Positions 8,925 to 15,975 of a DNA stretch of 37,089 nt are shown here, piece by piece. Made by a program: the position numbers and the translations under genes. Position 1 is the first letter of the stretch, and each line of letters opens with the position of its first letter. The stretch covers positions 1-37,089 of the forward strand of contig JANOPZ010000034.1 in NCBI GenBank assembly GCA_031422195.1, in the 5' to 3' direction. The notes under the pieces are model-generated. The model was not told the origin of the DNA and ran no database searches. It worked only from the letters and a program-made list of their open reading frames with translations. The stretch comes from JALOTE01 sp031422195. GTDB taxonomy: Bacteria; Pseudomonadota; Alphaproteobacteria; Rhizobiales; Rhizobiaceae.

Positions 8925-9473
8925 ATGAAACGTTCACTCATCGCCCTCGCGCTCAGCGCATCTTTCGCGTTCCCAGCCTTTGCAGCTGAAAACCCAATGG
9001 TTGGCGGCGCCGCTATGTTTGCTGAAAAAAATATCATTGAAAACGCTGTAAACTCAAAAGACCACACAACTTTGGTTGCCGCTGTTACTGCAGCTGGCTT
9101 GGTAGAAACACTGTCAGGCAAAGGCCCGTTCACAGTGTTTGCCCCAACAAATGATGCTTTCGCTGCTTTGCCAGCTGGCACCGTTGAAACCTTGCTGAAA
9201 CCAGAAAACAAAGACATGCTGACCAAAATCTTGACCTGCCATGTGGTTGGTGCTGATGCAATGTCAGACGCAATCACCAAAATGGTGGCCGATGATGGCG
9301 GCAAGCATGTTATTAAAACCGTTGGCGGCTGTGAGTTCACAGCAATGACCAAAGACGGCAAAATCATGATTGAAGACGGCCAAGGCGGCGTTGCCACAGT
9401 GACAATCGCCGACGTGAAACAGTCAAACGGCGTTATCCACGTCATCGATAAAGTTCTTTTGCCTGCCAAATAA
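8925..9473 (+). CDS. Exported fasciclin (FAS1) domain protein
   Basis: This 182-residue protein has a clear Sec signal peptide ending near AFPAFA (residue 20), followed by one FAS1 domain. The H1-like motif GPFTVFAPTNDAFAALPAG lies at 67-85 and the closing H2-like stretch NGVIHVIDKVLLP lies near the C-terminus. Two cysteines (C105 and C136) could form a disulfide in the periplasm. FAS1 proteins are thought to mediate adhesion or protein interaction; no enzymatic activity is implied. A good GGAG-type ribosome site (CAGGAGAAG) precedes ATG 8925. Codon choice is noticeably uniform, which suggests high expression. The next gene is an exported MsrB, so a role in envelope stress is a fair inference. 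Confidence 0.9.
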   Translation: MKRSLIALALSASFAFPAFAAENPMVGGAAMFAEKNIIENAVNSKDHTTLVAAVTAAGLVETLSGKGPFTVFAPTNDAFAALPAGTVETLLKPENKDMLTKILTCHVVGADAMSDAITKMVADDGGKHVIKTVGGCEFTAMTKDGKIMIEDGQGGVATVTIADVKQSNGVIHVIDKVLLPAK

Positions 9474-9494
9474 GGCTCAAGGTTAAATACCAAA

Positions 9495-9525
9495 GCAGCG
9501 TGGTTTCCCCTCAGGCCCACGCTGC
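9495..9525. repeat. Hairpin after fasciclin gene
   Basis: A perfect 9-bp inverted repeat (GCAGCGTGG at 9495-9503, CCACGCTGC at 9517-9525) with no T-tract sits directly before the terminator. It could protect the 3' end of the fasciclin mRNA. Confidence 0.6.
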
Positions 9526-9527
9526 CC

Positions 9528-9567
9528 CGCCCGGTCATTGTTTATCCTTGGCCGGGCGTTCTTTTTT
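9528..9567 (+). terminator. Terminator between fasciclin and msrB
   Basis: CGCCCGG (9528-9534) pairs with CCGGGCG (9552-9558), followed by TTCTTTTTT. The 17-base loop is long, so some read-through into msrB, which starts 32 bases later, is likely. Confidence 0.72.
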
Positions 9568-9598
9568 CTAAGTCCACCTTTCGACAGGAGTTAAGCCC

Positions 9599-10108
9599 AT
9601 GAACCGCCGCATATTTTTCACATCTGCCCTTGCGGGCGTTGCTGTCATCGCCTTTGCACCAAGCTTGATCGGCAAATTGCGTTCATCAACCGCCGTGGCT
9701 GGTAACACAGGCATTGAGCCGGTTTGGAACAACTTAACTGAAGTTGATTGGAAAGCTCGTTTAACGCCAGCGCAATATGCAGTGCTACGCGAAGAGCAAA
9801 CCGAACCGCAAGAATCCAGCCCGCTGCTTAAAGAGGCCCGTAATGGCATTTATGCTTGTGCCGGCTGCGAATTGCCCGCATTTTCGTCGGAAACCAAATT
9901 CGACAGCGGCACCGGCTGGCCAAGTTTTTTTGATGTCTTACCGGGCGCTATCGGCACCAAGGACGATAATTCATTGTTTGCCACCCGCACTGAAGTCCAT
10001 TGCGCACGCTGCGGCGGCCATTTGGGCCATTTGTTTGACGATGGGCCAAAACCTACGGGATTGCGCTATTGCTTGAATGGTGTGGCATTGAGTTTTGCGG
10101 CAGCCTAA
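9599..10108 (+). CDS. msrB: Exported peptide-methionine (R)-S-oxide reductase
   Basis: This 169-residue MsrB reduces the R epimer of methionine sulfoxide in proteins. Zinc-binding pairs are C87/C90 (CAGC) and C135/C138 (CARC). The conserved DSGTGWPSFF and GGHLGHLFDDGP are present, and the catalytic C158 lies in RYCLNG. Unlike the cytosolic form, it begins with a twin-arginine-like leader (NRRIFF followed by a hydrophobic run to about residue 20). I therefore predict Tat export or membrane anchoring, with action in the periplasm. AGGAG lies ten bases before ATG 9599. It follows the fasciclin gene beyond a leaky-looking terminator and probably shares its stress regulation. Confidence 0.92.
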   Translation: MNRRIFFTSALAGVAVIAFAPSLIGKLRSSTAVAGNTGIEPVWNNLTEVDWKARLTPAQYAVLREEQTEPQESSPLLKEARNGIYACAGCELPAFSSETKFDSGTGWPSFFDVLPGAIGTKDDNSLFATRTEVHCARCGGHLGHLFDDGPKPTGLRYCLNGVALSFAAA

Positions 10109-10145
10109 AATGCAGAACTGCCAGCACTGCTCCGCGGCGTTGAAA

Positions 10146-11147
10146 TCAGGCAATCTGTAACACCATTTTACCAACAACTTCTCCTGCCTCCATGCGGGTG
10201 TGGGCTTTCCAAGCGTCGTCCAGTTTAAACATTTCATCCATTAATGGTGCGATTTTTCCGGCCTCAATGAAGGGCCAAACATGTTCGAGCAATTGGTTGG
10301 CGATTTGGGTTTTGGCCGCTTCGCTTTGCGGCCGAAGCGTCGAGCCCGTATGGGAAAGGCGCTTCATCATAATCAAACGCAAATCAATTTCTGTCACGGC
10401 GCCGCCAAGCGTTGCGATTTGCACGATACGGCCATCAACGGCGGCAGACTTGTGGTTGCGCATGACATAATCACCGCCGACCATATCGAGGATGACATTT
10501 GCGCCTTGGCCCTTGGTGATAGCTTTAATTTCTTCCACAAAATCTTGCGTTTTGTGATTGATGGCATGATCAGCGCCCAGCTTAAGGCAGGCTTGGCAAC
10601 GGGCATCAGAACCGGCGGTGACAATAACAGTCGCGCCAAACGCCTTGCCGAGCATAATCGCTGTTGTCCCAATGCCGGAAGCACCGCCATGAATGAGCAG
10701 CGTTTCACCCGATTGCAGTTTGCCACGCATGAAGACATTACTCCACACCGTGAAAAATGTCTCGGGCAGTGCGGCCGCCTGCATCATGGAAAGACCCGCG
10801 GGCACCGGGAGAATTTGCCCCTCTGGCACAACCACATATTCTGCATAACCACCGCCGGGCGTTAAAGCGCAGATTTTATCGCCTATGGCCCAGCCCGTCG
10901 CTGAAACACCAAGCGCCACCACTTCACCGGAAACCTCGAGGCCCGGTAAATCGGATGCGCCTTGGGGTGGCGGATATGCGCCTGCGCGTTGCAAGCAATC
11001 GGGCCGGTTGACGCCGGCATAATCAACCTTGATCAAAACCTCATGCGGCTTTAGCTGCGGGACCGGCCGGGTAACCGGCACCAGGACCTTTGGCCCGCCG
11101 GGCGTGCTGATTTCAACAGCGCGCATTGTTTCGGGATAGTTTGCCAT
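10146..11147 (-). CDS. Zinc-less NAD(P)H quinone oxidoreductase, PIG3 family
   Basis: This 333-residue medium-chain dehydrogenase/reductase has the quinone oxidoreductase branch pattern. The N-terminal catalytic domain contains VNRPDCLQRAGAYPPP and GLEVSGEV. The Rossmann domain carries the nucleotide motif HGGASGIGTTA, and SHTGSTLRPQ is typical of PIG3 proteins. The structural-zinc cysteines of alcohol dehydrogenases are absent. It should transfer electrons from NADPH to quinones in the cytosol. The gene is divergent from DUF1192 across 81 bases and convergent with msrB across 37 bases. The physiological electron acceptor is unknown. Confidence 0.9.
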   Translation of the reverse strand: MANYPETMRAVEISTPGGPKVLVPVTRPVPQLKPHEVLIKVDYAGVNRPDCLQRAGAYPPPQGASDLPGLEVSGEVVALGVSATGWAIGDKICALTPGGGYAEYVVVPEGQILPVPAGLSMMQAAALPETFFTVWSNVFMRGKLQSGETLLIHGGASGIGTTAIMLGKAFGATVIVTAGSDARCQACLKLGADHAINHKTQDFVEEIKAITKGQGANVILDMVGGDYVMRNHKSAAVDGRIVQIATLGGAVTEIDLRLIMMKRLSHTGSTLRPQSEAAKTQIANQLLEHVWPFIEAGKIAPLMDEMFKLDDAWKAHTRMEAGEVVGKMVLQIA

Positions 11148-11228
11148 AGGCCAATTGCTCCAGTTAAATCATGGTAGAAATCATCACGGTTTGGCGTATC
11201 ATGGGTTTTAATGTCGCGGGAAAAAATC

Positions 11229-11417
11229 ATGTTTGAAGACGAAAACGCGGCAAAACCCAAAGCCATTTTTATGCCGGGGCAGGATGTGTCTTTGATGTCG
11301 ATTGCCGACCTCAAAGAAACAATTGCGTCGTTGAAAGAGGAGATTATGCGCCTTGAAGCTGCCATAACTGCCAAGCAGGGCACCCGGGCATCCGCCGAAT
11401 CGCTGTTTAAGTTTTAA
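11229..11417 (+). CDS. DUF1192 small protein
   Basis: This is a 62-residue acidic, partly coiled-coil protein. Family signs are the MFEDE start, a GQDVSLMSIADLKETI block, then a helical repeat (LKEEIMRLEAAITAK) and the terminal ASAESLFKF. I chose ATG 11229 over ATG 11211 because the family begins with an M(x)FDEE-like sequence, although GGGA before it is only a weak ribosome site. Function is unknown. The family is widespread in alphaproteobacteria, where it is often found near a quinone oxidoreductase, as here. The MFS gene starts two bases after its stop. Confidence 0.82.
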   Translation: MFEDENAAKPKAIFMPGQDVSLMSIADLKETIASLKEEIMRLEAAITAKQGTRASAESLFKF

Positions 11418-11419
11418 TC

Positions 11420-12652
11420 ATGCCGCTTTCAAAGTTTTTTCCAATATTCGCATTGTTGCGCGGCACAGCTTTTTTGCTGATTGCCAATGGCCTGCTTGGC
11501 ATTTTGTTGCCGCTGCGCGGTGCATCCGAACAGTTTTCAACACTTTCGCTTGGCTTACTCGGCACATCATGGGCGGCGGGTTTCGTGATTGCGTGTCTGG
11601 TCGCACCTAAACTGGTGCGCAATGTTGGCCATGTGCGGGCTTTTTCTTCATTTTGCGCAACGCTAGCGATTGTCAGTCTGCTTCTTGGCCTGATCATTGA
11701 TGTGCGCGTTTGGATTGTGCTGCGCTTTGTTTCGGGCTTTGCAATTGCCGGTGCTTTTATGGTGGTTGAAAGCTGGCTCAACGAGAAATCCGACAATGAA
11801 AACCGCGGCACGGTTTTTGCCGTCTATCAGATGGTATGCTATGGTGGCCTGACGCTGGGCCAGATGATCCTGCCATTTGCAGAGGTTAAAAGCGACACGC
11901 TGTTTATGATCACTGCAATTTTAATGTGTATCGCATTAATCCCAACAGCCGTGTCAACAGCCGAATCGCCACGCCCTTTGGCTGAGACAAAGCTGGATCT
12001 TAAAGCACTTTATTCCAATTCGCCGGTTGCATGTATCGGCATATTTTTAATTGGCGGGGCCAATGGTGCTTGGGGTACATTGGGCCCGGTCTATGGCGCC
12101 GAAATCGGCCTTTCGACACTTTCGATTGCAACTATGATGAGTGTCACAGTGCTGATGGGGGCACTCACCCAATTGCCGGCTGGTCGTATTTCTGACCGGA
12201 TGGACCGTCGTTTTGTTTTGGCGGGTGCGTCCGGGCTGTGCGCTTTGGTCAGTTTGGCTATTTTTATCATCAAACCCAGTGATAGTATTATGATAATGTT
12301 GGCGACCGGCCTTTATGGCGGGCTGGCCTACATACTTTATTCGATTGCCTCTGCTCACGCCAATGACCATGCCAAGGATGGAAATTTTGTCGCCATATCC
12401 GGAGGAATGCTGTTGCTGTATGGCGTTGGAACCATGGTTGGGCCACTGGTGGCTTCCGGTCTGATGCAACAATTTGGTGGCGCAGCAATCTTTTTGGCGA
12501 CGTTTTTGTTTCAAGGTTCTGTGGTTGTAGTGGTTATTTGGCGTATTTCGGCCCGTGCCGCACCGCTTACGAAATCAATTTTCCGCTGGTCACCATGGGA
12601 GCGTTCCATGACGCCACAAACAATTCAGCTCGACCCGCGATCTAAAGAATAA
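11420..12652 (+). CDS. Major facilitator superfamily transporter (YcaD-like)
   Basis: This 410-residue protein has 12 predicted membrane helices in two halves. The loop after the eighth helix (GRISDRMDRR) matches the MFS A-like motif, and the second-helix region has the usual small-residue pattern (GLLGTSWAAGFVIACL). The first half includes FVSGFAIAGAFMVVESWLNE, a sequence I associate with YcaD-type permeases of unknown substrate. It starts two bases after the DUF1192 stop without its own clear ribosome site, so it is probably translated by coupling. Drug or metabolite export is a guess. It ends near a minus-strand terminator and a tandem repeat. Confidence 0.85.
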   Translation: MPLSKFFPIFALLRGTAFLLIANGLLGILLPLRGASEQFSTLSLGLLGTSWAAGFVIACLVAPKLVRNVGHVRAFSSFCATLAIVSLLLGLIIDVRVWIVLRFVSGFAIAGAFMVVESWLNEKSDNENRGTVFAVYQMVCYGGLTLGQMILPFAEVKSDTLFMITAILMCIALIPTAVSTAESPRPLAETKLDLKALYSNSPVACIGIFLIGGANGAWGTLGPVYGAEIGLSTLSIATMMSVTVLMGALTQLPAGRISDRMDRRFVLAGASGLCALVSLAIFIIKPSDSIMIMLATGLYGGLAYILYSIASAHANDHAKDGNFVAISGGMLLLYGVGTMVGPLVASGLMQQFGGAAIFLATFLFQGSVVVVVIWRISARAAPLTKSIFRWSPWERSMTPQTIQLDPRSKE

Positions 12653-12674
12653 AAACGCCTGAATATAACATACG

Positions 12675-12703
12675 AAAAAGCCGCCTCTCATTTTGGGGCG
12701 GCT
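12675..12703 (-). terminator. Terminator of the minus-strand DUF465 gene
   Basis: Read on the minus strand, AGCCGCC pairs with GGCGGCT and is followed by TTTTTCG. It stops transcription from the DUF465 gene at 12974 after it has crossed the tandem repeat. Confidence 0.75.
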
Positions 12704-12719
12704 CCATCGTTCTCGTAGT

Positions 12720-12789
12720 CTTTTCACAATTTTCTTTTCACAATTTTCTTTTCATAATTTTCTTTTGATCATTTCCTTTTGATCATTTC
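12720..12789. repeat. Five-copy 14-bp tandem repeat
   Basis: Units start at 12720, 12734, 12748, 12762 and 12776. Copies 1 and 2 are identical (CTTTTCACAATTTT), copy 3 differs by one base, and copies 4 and 5 are identical to each other (CTTTTGATCATTTC). It lies in the 3' untranslated region of the minus-strand DUF465 gene, between its stop codon and its terminator. Confidence 0.95.
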
Positions 12790-12797
12790 CCCGGTGT

Positions 12798-12974
12798 TTA
12801 ATGCCGGGTTGCGCCCTTCATGCGCTCAATTTCATCTTTTAAAAGCAACTTTCGCCGCTTTAATGCCGCCAGTTCGAGTGGGTCATGTGACGGGTGATTT
12901 TTAGTTTCAGCGATCTTTTTTTCAAGTTCGCTATGTTTGCGGTTCAATTCAACAATATGAGACTCTACGGACAT
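12798..12974 (-). CDS. DUF465 (YdcH-family) small protein
   Basis: This is a 58-residue, highly charged helical protein. The signature runs from ESHIVELNRKHSELEKKI to LAALKRRKLLLKDEIERM. I start it at ATG 12974, where AGAGGAG lies upstream and the sequence MSVESHI begins as the family does; a longer frame to 13070 adds a segment unlike the family. Function is unknown; a short antiparallel helical hairpin is expected. A second family member lies divergent at 13242. Its transcript carries the 14-bp tandem repeat before the terminator. Confidence 0.9.
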   Translation of the reverse strand: MSVESHIVELNRKHSELEKKIAETKNHPSHDPLELAALKRRKLLLKDEIERMKGATRH

Positions 12975-13078
12975 AAAGAAACTCCTCTTTCTCGTCCAGT
13001 TCAGATGTTTATCAAAAACCAGTCCAATGGCGGCGCTCATTAACCCCACTTGTTTGCCGCCAAGAATCAAATGGTGTC

Positions 13079-13096
13079 ACGCAAACGGGTTTGTGT
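13079..13096. promoter_or_regulatory. Nested dyads between the two DUF465 genes
   Basis: ACGCAAAC-GG-GTTTGTGT is a dyad with one mismatch per arm pair. It is flanked by TGTCAC (13075-13080) and its complement GTGACA (13104-13109). The divergent intergenic position suggests an operator. No regulator is identified. Confidence 0.4.
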
Positions 13097-13131
13097 CGAG
13101 TATGTGACAGTAAGATGCCGCTCAAATTTTG

Positions 13132-13160
13132 TTGCATCCTTACTCAATTGTTTATGAAAT
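13132..13160 (+). promoter_or_regulatory. Candidate sigma-70-type promoter of the DUF465-purEK operon
   Basis: TTGCAT at 13132-13137, a 17-base spacer, and TGAAAT at 13155-13160 match housekeeping boxes at 4 of 6 positions each. It lies about 80 bases before the DUF465 start. Confidence 0.35.
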
Positions 13161-13241
13161 TCTCTTGTGTGCCTAATTTTGCTTGCAACTGTTCGCGATT
13201 TTTTCTGTTATGGCACGTCAAGGGTAATCAGTGGATGTCTT

Positions 13242-13448
13242 ATGGTTGATCAGCAGGATTCAGCAGACCAGCGCCTTGCTTTGGCCCGGCTAAAGCAAGA
13301 ACACGCCGATTTTGATGCAGCCATCAATGCCATGATAATGATGGCCTGCGACAAGTTACAAATTCAGCGCATGAAGAAAAAGAAGCTGGCCATCAAGGAC
13401 ATGATTGCACGGCTTTCTGGTGATTTGCTTCCGGATATTATTGCCTGA
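13242..13448 (+). CDS. DUF465 (YdcH-family) small protein, purE-linked
   Basis: This 68-residue helical protein contains LARLKQEHADFDAAINAM and QRMKKKKLAIKDMIARL, matching the YdcH pattern of two charged helices. ATG 13242 is chosen because family members begin shortly before the first helix; the upstream in-frame region to 13167 is unlike the family. Its stop overlaps the purE start by one base (TGATG), so it is cotranslated with purE. Presence immediately upstream of purE is a recurring arrangement in Hyphomicrobiales. Function is unknown. Confidence 0.88.
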   Translation: MVDQQDSADQRLALARLKQEHADFDAAINAMIMMACDKLQIQRMKKKKLAIKDMIARLSGDLLPDIIA

Positions 13449-13942
13449 TGCTGAAAACCAACCCACCTGTTGCAATCATTATGGGCAGTCAGTCAGATTG
13501 GGCTGTGATGCGATTTGCCGCTGAAACATTGGAAGCGCTCGATATTGATTATGAGGCACGGATTGTGTCGGCACATCGAACACCTGACCGGATGGTGGCT
13601 TTTGCCAAAAGCGCACGTGACCAAGCCTTTAAGATCATCATTGCCGGTGCAGGCGGCGCTGCGCATTTGCCGGGAATGGTTGCCGCTTTAACGCCTCTGC
13701 CGGTGTTTGGCGTGCCGGTGGAGTCCAAGGCGTTGTCAGGCAAAGACTCGCTTTTATCAATTGTACAAATGCCGGCCGGTATTCCCGTTGGCACTTTGGC
13801 TATTGGGAAGCCCGGTGCTATCAATGCGGCGCTGTTGGCAGCAGCAGTGTTGGCTTTATCTGATCTTGAGCTGGCTGAACGCCTCGACGAATGGCGCAGC
13901 AACCAAACAGCATCTGTTGCTCATTTTCCGAAAGACGAATGA
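13448..13942 (+). CDS. purE: N5-carboxyaminoimidazole ribonucleotide mutase
   Basis: This 164-residue class I PurE converts N5-CAIR to CAIR in de novo purine synthesis. The substrate-binding MGSQSDW (12-18), SAHRTP (41-46) and AGAGGAAHLPGM (66-77), along with GVPVES, are intact, including the catalytic histidine of SAHRTP. The start overlaps the stop of the DUF465 gene and the stop lies one base before the purK start. Purine starvation control is likely in the organism, but no operator is visible upstream. Confidence 0.97.
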   Translation: MLKTNPPVAIIMGSQSDWAVMRFAAETLEALDIDYEARIVSAHRTPDRMVAFAKSARDQAFKIIIAGAGGAAHLPGMVAALTPLPVFGVPVESKALSGKDSLLSIVQMPAGIPVGTLAIGKPGAINAALLAAAVLALSDLELAERLDEWRSNQTASVAHFPKDE

Positions 13943-13943
13943 A

Positions 13944-15032
13944 TTGAAGCAAAATGATTTTGAAAGCCTGAAACCCGGCGATTGGTTGGGCATTTTGGGT
14001 GGCGGGCAATTGGCGCGAATGCTTGCGGTGGCTGCGGCGCGTCTGGGCTTCAACACGATTGTTTTTGATCCTGATAAAAATTGTCCTGCAGCGGCCATGG
14101 CCAACGAGCATATGGTAGCTGCATATGATGATGTTGCCGCGCTGGAAGCCCTCTCGGCACGTGTCTCTGTGATCACCTATGAGTTTGAAAATGTGCCGTG
14201 CGGTCCGCTCGATGGTGCTGATTTGAGATGCGAGATCGAACCCGGCACGCAGGCATTGGCAATTGCCCAAGATCGCGTGCTTGAGAAAGACTTTTTCAAC
14301 TCAATCGGCATTGCCACCGCACCTTACAGGCAGGTGGACACACTGCGCGATGTCGAAGCTGCTTTTGCCGCGATTGGCGCTGGCATATTGAAAACCCGTC
14401 ACTTGGGCTATGATGGCAAAGGACAAGCGCGGATTACCAACATTGCTGATATCGCAACCAGCTTTGCTGCTATGCAAGGTGCGCCTGCTGTTTATGAGGG
14501 CTTCATCGCGTTTGAGCGCGAAGTGTCTGTTATTGCCGCACGCTTTAAGAATGGTGCTTTTACCGCTTTCGATCTGCCTGAGAATAAACACGAAGGCGGT
14601 ATTTTGCGGCAATCCATATTGCCTGCTCACATAACAGAAAGCACGGCAATGCAGGCCAAAGCTCATAGTGAAACTTTGCTTGCCGCGCTTGGCTATGTGG
14701 GCGTGGCCGGTATTGAGTTTTTTGTGATGGCAGATGGATCATTGATTGCCAATGAGTATGCACCGCGTGTGCATAATTCGGGTCATTGGACAGAAGCGGC
14801 CTGTGCCATTTCGCAATTTGAACAGCATATACGGGCGATTGCCGGTTTGGCGCCGGGCGTTTCCGTCCGGCATTCTGATTGTGTAATGCACAACCTCATT
14901 GGCGATGACGTTTACAATGTTCGGCAATGGCTCGACACCAAAAATGCGCATGTTCACCTTTACGGCAAGTCTGAAGTGCGTGACGGGCGCAAAATGGGTC
15001 ATGTGACCGTATTGAGTAACAAACAGCACTGA
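13944..15032 (+). CDS. purK: N5-carboxyaminoimidazole ribonucleotide synthase (TTG start)
   Basis: This 362-residue ATP-grasp enzyme makes N5-CAIR from AIR, bicarbonate and ATP and feeds PurE. The N-terminal GILGGGQLARM, central KTRHLGYDGKGQ and YEGFIAFEREVSVI, and the C-terminal EYAPRVHNSGHWT with the conserved acidic and arginine residues are all present. No ATG occurs in frame between the purE stop and the glycine loop. TTG 13944, one base after the purE stop, gives the expected short leader and length. An in-frame extension into purE is not credible. Confidence 0.93.
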   Translation: MKQNDFESLKPGDWLGILGGGQLARMLAVAAARLGFNTIVFDPDKNCPAAAMANEHMVAAYDDVAALEALSARVSVITYEFENVPCGPLDGADLRCEIEPGTQALAIAQDRVLEKDFFNSIGIATAPYRQVDTLRDVEAAFAAIGAGILKTRHLGYDGKGQARITNIADIATSFAAMQGAPAVYEGFIAFEREVSVIAARFKNGAFTAFDLPENKHEGGILRQSILPAHITESTAMQAKAHSETLLAALGYVGVAGIEFFVMADGSLIANEYAPRVHNSGHWTEAACAISQFEQHIRAIAGLAPGVSVRHSDCVMHNLIGDDVYNVRQWLDTKNAHVHLYGKSEVRDGRKMGHVTVLSNKQH

Positions 15033-15040
15033 CTCTTGCC

Positions 15041-15069
15041 TTGACACAAAGCGTTTGCCCGCCTAATCG
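15041..15069 (+). promoter_or_regulatory. Housekeeping promoter before rpmJ
   Basis: A perfect TTGACA (15041-15046), a 17-base spacer and TAATCG (15064-15069) lie just after purK, giving rpmJ its own strong start with about 85 bases of leader. The -10 is imperfect, as is common in alphaproteobacteria. Confidence 0.55.
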
Positions 15070-15159
15070 ACCCTTAACCCGGGCGCAGACAGAAATGTTA
15101 CGCCTTGTTTTTGCAAAAGTCAGATGAGGCCAGTGGCGCAAACGCTGCTGTCAAATACG

Positions 15160-15285
15160 ATGAAAATCAAGAATTCACTCAAGGCCTTAAAACTGCGTCA
15201 CCGCGAAAACCGTTTGGTTCGCCGCAAGGGCCGTATGTATATCATCAACAAAATGAACCCGCGCTATAAAGCCCGCCAAGGCTAA
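15160..15285 (+). CDS. rpmJ: 50S ribosomal protein L36, cysteine-free form
   Basis: This is a 41-residue basic protein reading MKIKNSLKALKLRHREN, then RLVRRKGRMYIINKMNP and RYKARQG. It aligns with L36 of other alphaproteobacteria, including the internal RR(K)GR and the terminal KARQG. It has no cysteine, so it is the zinc-independent form. It stabilises the large ribosomal subunit near the peptidyl transferase side. It is flanked by its own promoter and terminator. Confidence 0.97.
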   Translation: MKIKNSLKALKLRHRENRLVRRKGRMYIINKMNPRYKARQG

Positions 15286-15311
15286 TCAGCGTTTGATCGG
15301 TGTCGCGTTTT

Positions 15312-15334
15312 AAAAGGGCTTTCCGGCCCTTTTT
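15312..15334 (+). terminator. rpmJ terminator
   Basis: AAAAGGGC (15312-15319) pairs with GCCCTTTT (15326-15333) around TTTCCG, and the T-run continues one base further. This is a compact intrinsic terminator. Confidence 0.88.
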
Positions 15335-15355
15335 CGCTTATGACGAAAATGCTAT

Positions 15356-15383
15356 TTGACCTTCAGCATTTGCGGCCTAGATT
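15356..15383 (+). promoter_or_regulatory. Promoter apparently giving a leaderless mRNA
   Basis: TTGACC (15356-15361), a 16-base spacer and TAGATT (15378-15383) are followed by only six bases before ATG 15390. Transcription would start at or next to the A of the start codon. No Shine-Dalgarno is visible. Confidence 0.55.
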
Positions 15384-15389
15384 GGCTCT

Positions 15390-15974
15390 ATGCGAGCAAT
15401 TTCTTACATTTTCACCGCCCTGTTGTTTCTAAATGCTGCGCCCGTATGGGCGGCTGCTGACGCTATGCGGTCAGCAAATTTTGAAACCGAAAAGATCAAA
15501 ACACTCGACACTCTTTTTGCTGATTTGAAACGCAGCCGCGACAATGCCACCGCCGAACGCCTTACAGCACAGATTTGGCGGCAGTGGGGTGACAGTGGCA
15601 GTGATTCAATAAATCTGATGATGGATTGGGCGCAGCGTGCGATGGGCAGCCGTAATTTTTCAGCTGCGCTGGATACTCTTGATCAAGTGGTGCTGCTTGC
15701 GCCCGATTTTTCTGAAGGCTGGAATAAACGTGCTACATTGCACTTTATGATGGAAAACCCGGTAAAATCGATGGCAGATATTGAGCGCACTTTAGCGTTG
15801 GAACCACGCCATTTTGGCGCTTTGGCGGGAATGGCGGAAATTTTGCGCGCGCGCGGTGAAGATACCCTTGCATTAAAAGCCTATGAACGTGCATTGGATG
15901 TTTACCCAATGATGCGCGGCGCGCAACAAGCGGTTGGTGAACTGTCGGATTCGCTTGCGGGCGATAAGCTATAG
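15390..15974 (+). CDS. Exported TPR-repeat protein
   Basis: This 194-residue protein has a Sec signal peptide (cleavage near VWA|AAD, residue 21). The mature part holds at least two tetratricopeptide repeats at about 94-165: FSEGWNKRATLHFMMENPVK, a second repeat around LEPRHFGALAGMAEILRARG, and a third partial repeat ending LDVYP. TPR domains bind proteins, so a periplasmic scaffold role is inferred; no enzyme motif is seen. The promoter lies so close that the mRNA may be leaderless. An alpha/beta hydrolase gene begins one base after its stop, so the two are coupled. Confidence 0.8.
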   Translation: MRAISYIFTALLFLNAAPVWAAADAMRSANFETEKIKTLDTLFADLKRSRDNATAERLTAQIWRQWGDSGSDSINLMMDWAQRAMGSRNFSAALDTLDQVVLLAPDFSEGWNKRATLHFMMENPVKSMADIERTLALEPRHFGALAGMAEILRARGEDTLALKAYERALDVYPMMRGAQQAVGELSDSLAGDKL

Positions 15975-15975
15975 A

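Noticed and set aside
12719..12795. Tandem 14-bp units as a CRISPR array
   Set aside because: Units are directly adjacent without spacers and too short.
13707..13943. Long in-frame extension of purK back into purE
   Set aside because: It would lie in another frame of the intact purE gene, and PurK proteins begin about 15 residues before the GILGGGQL loop. TTG 13944 fits.
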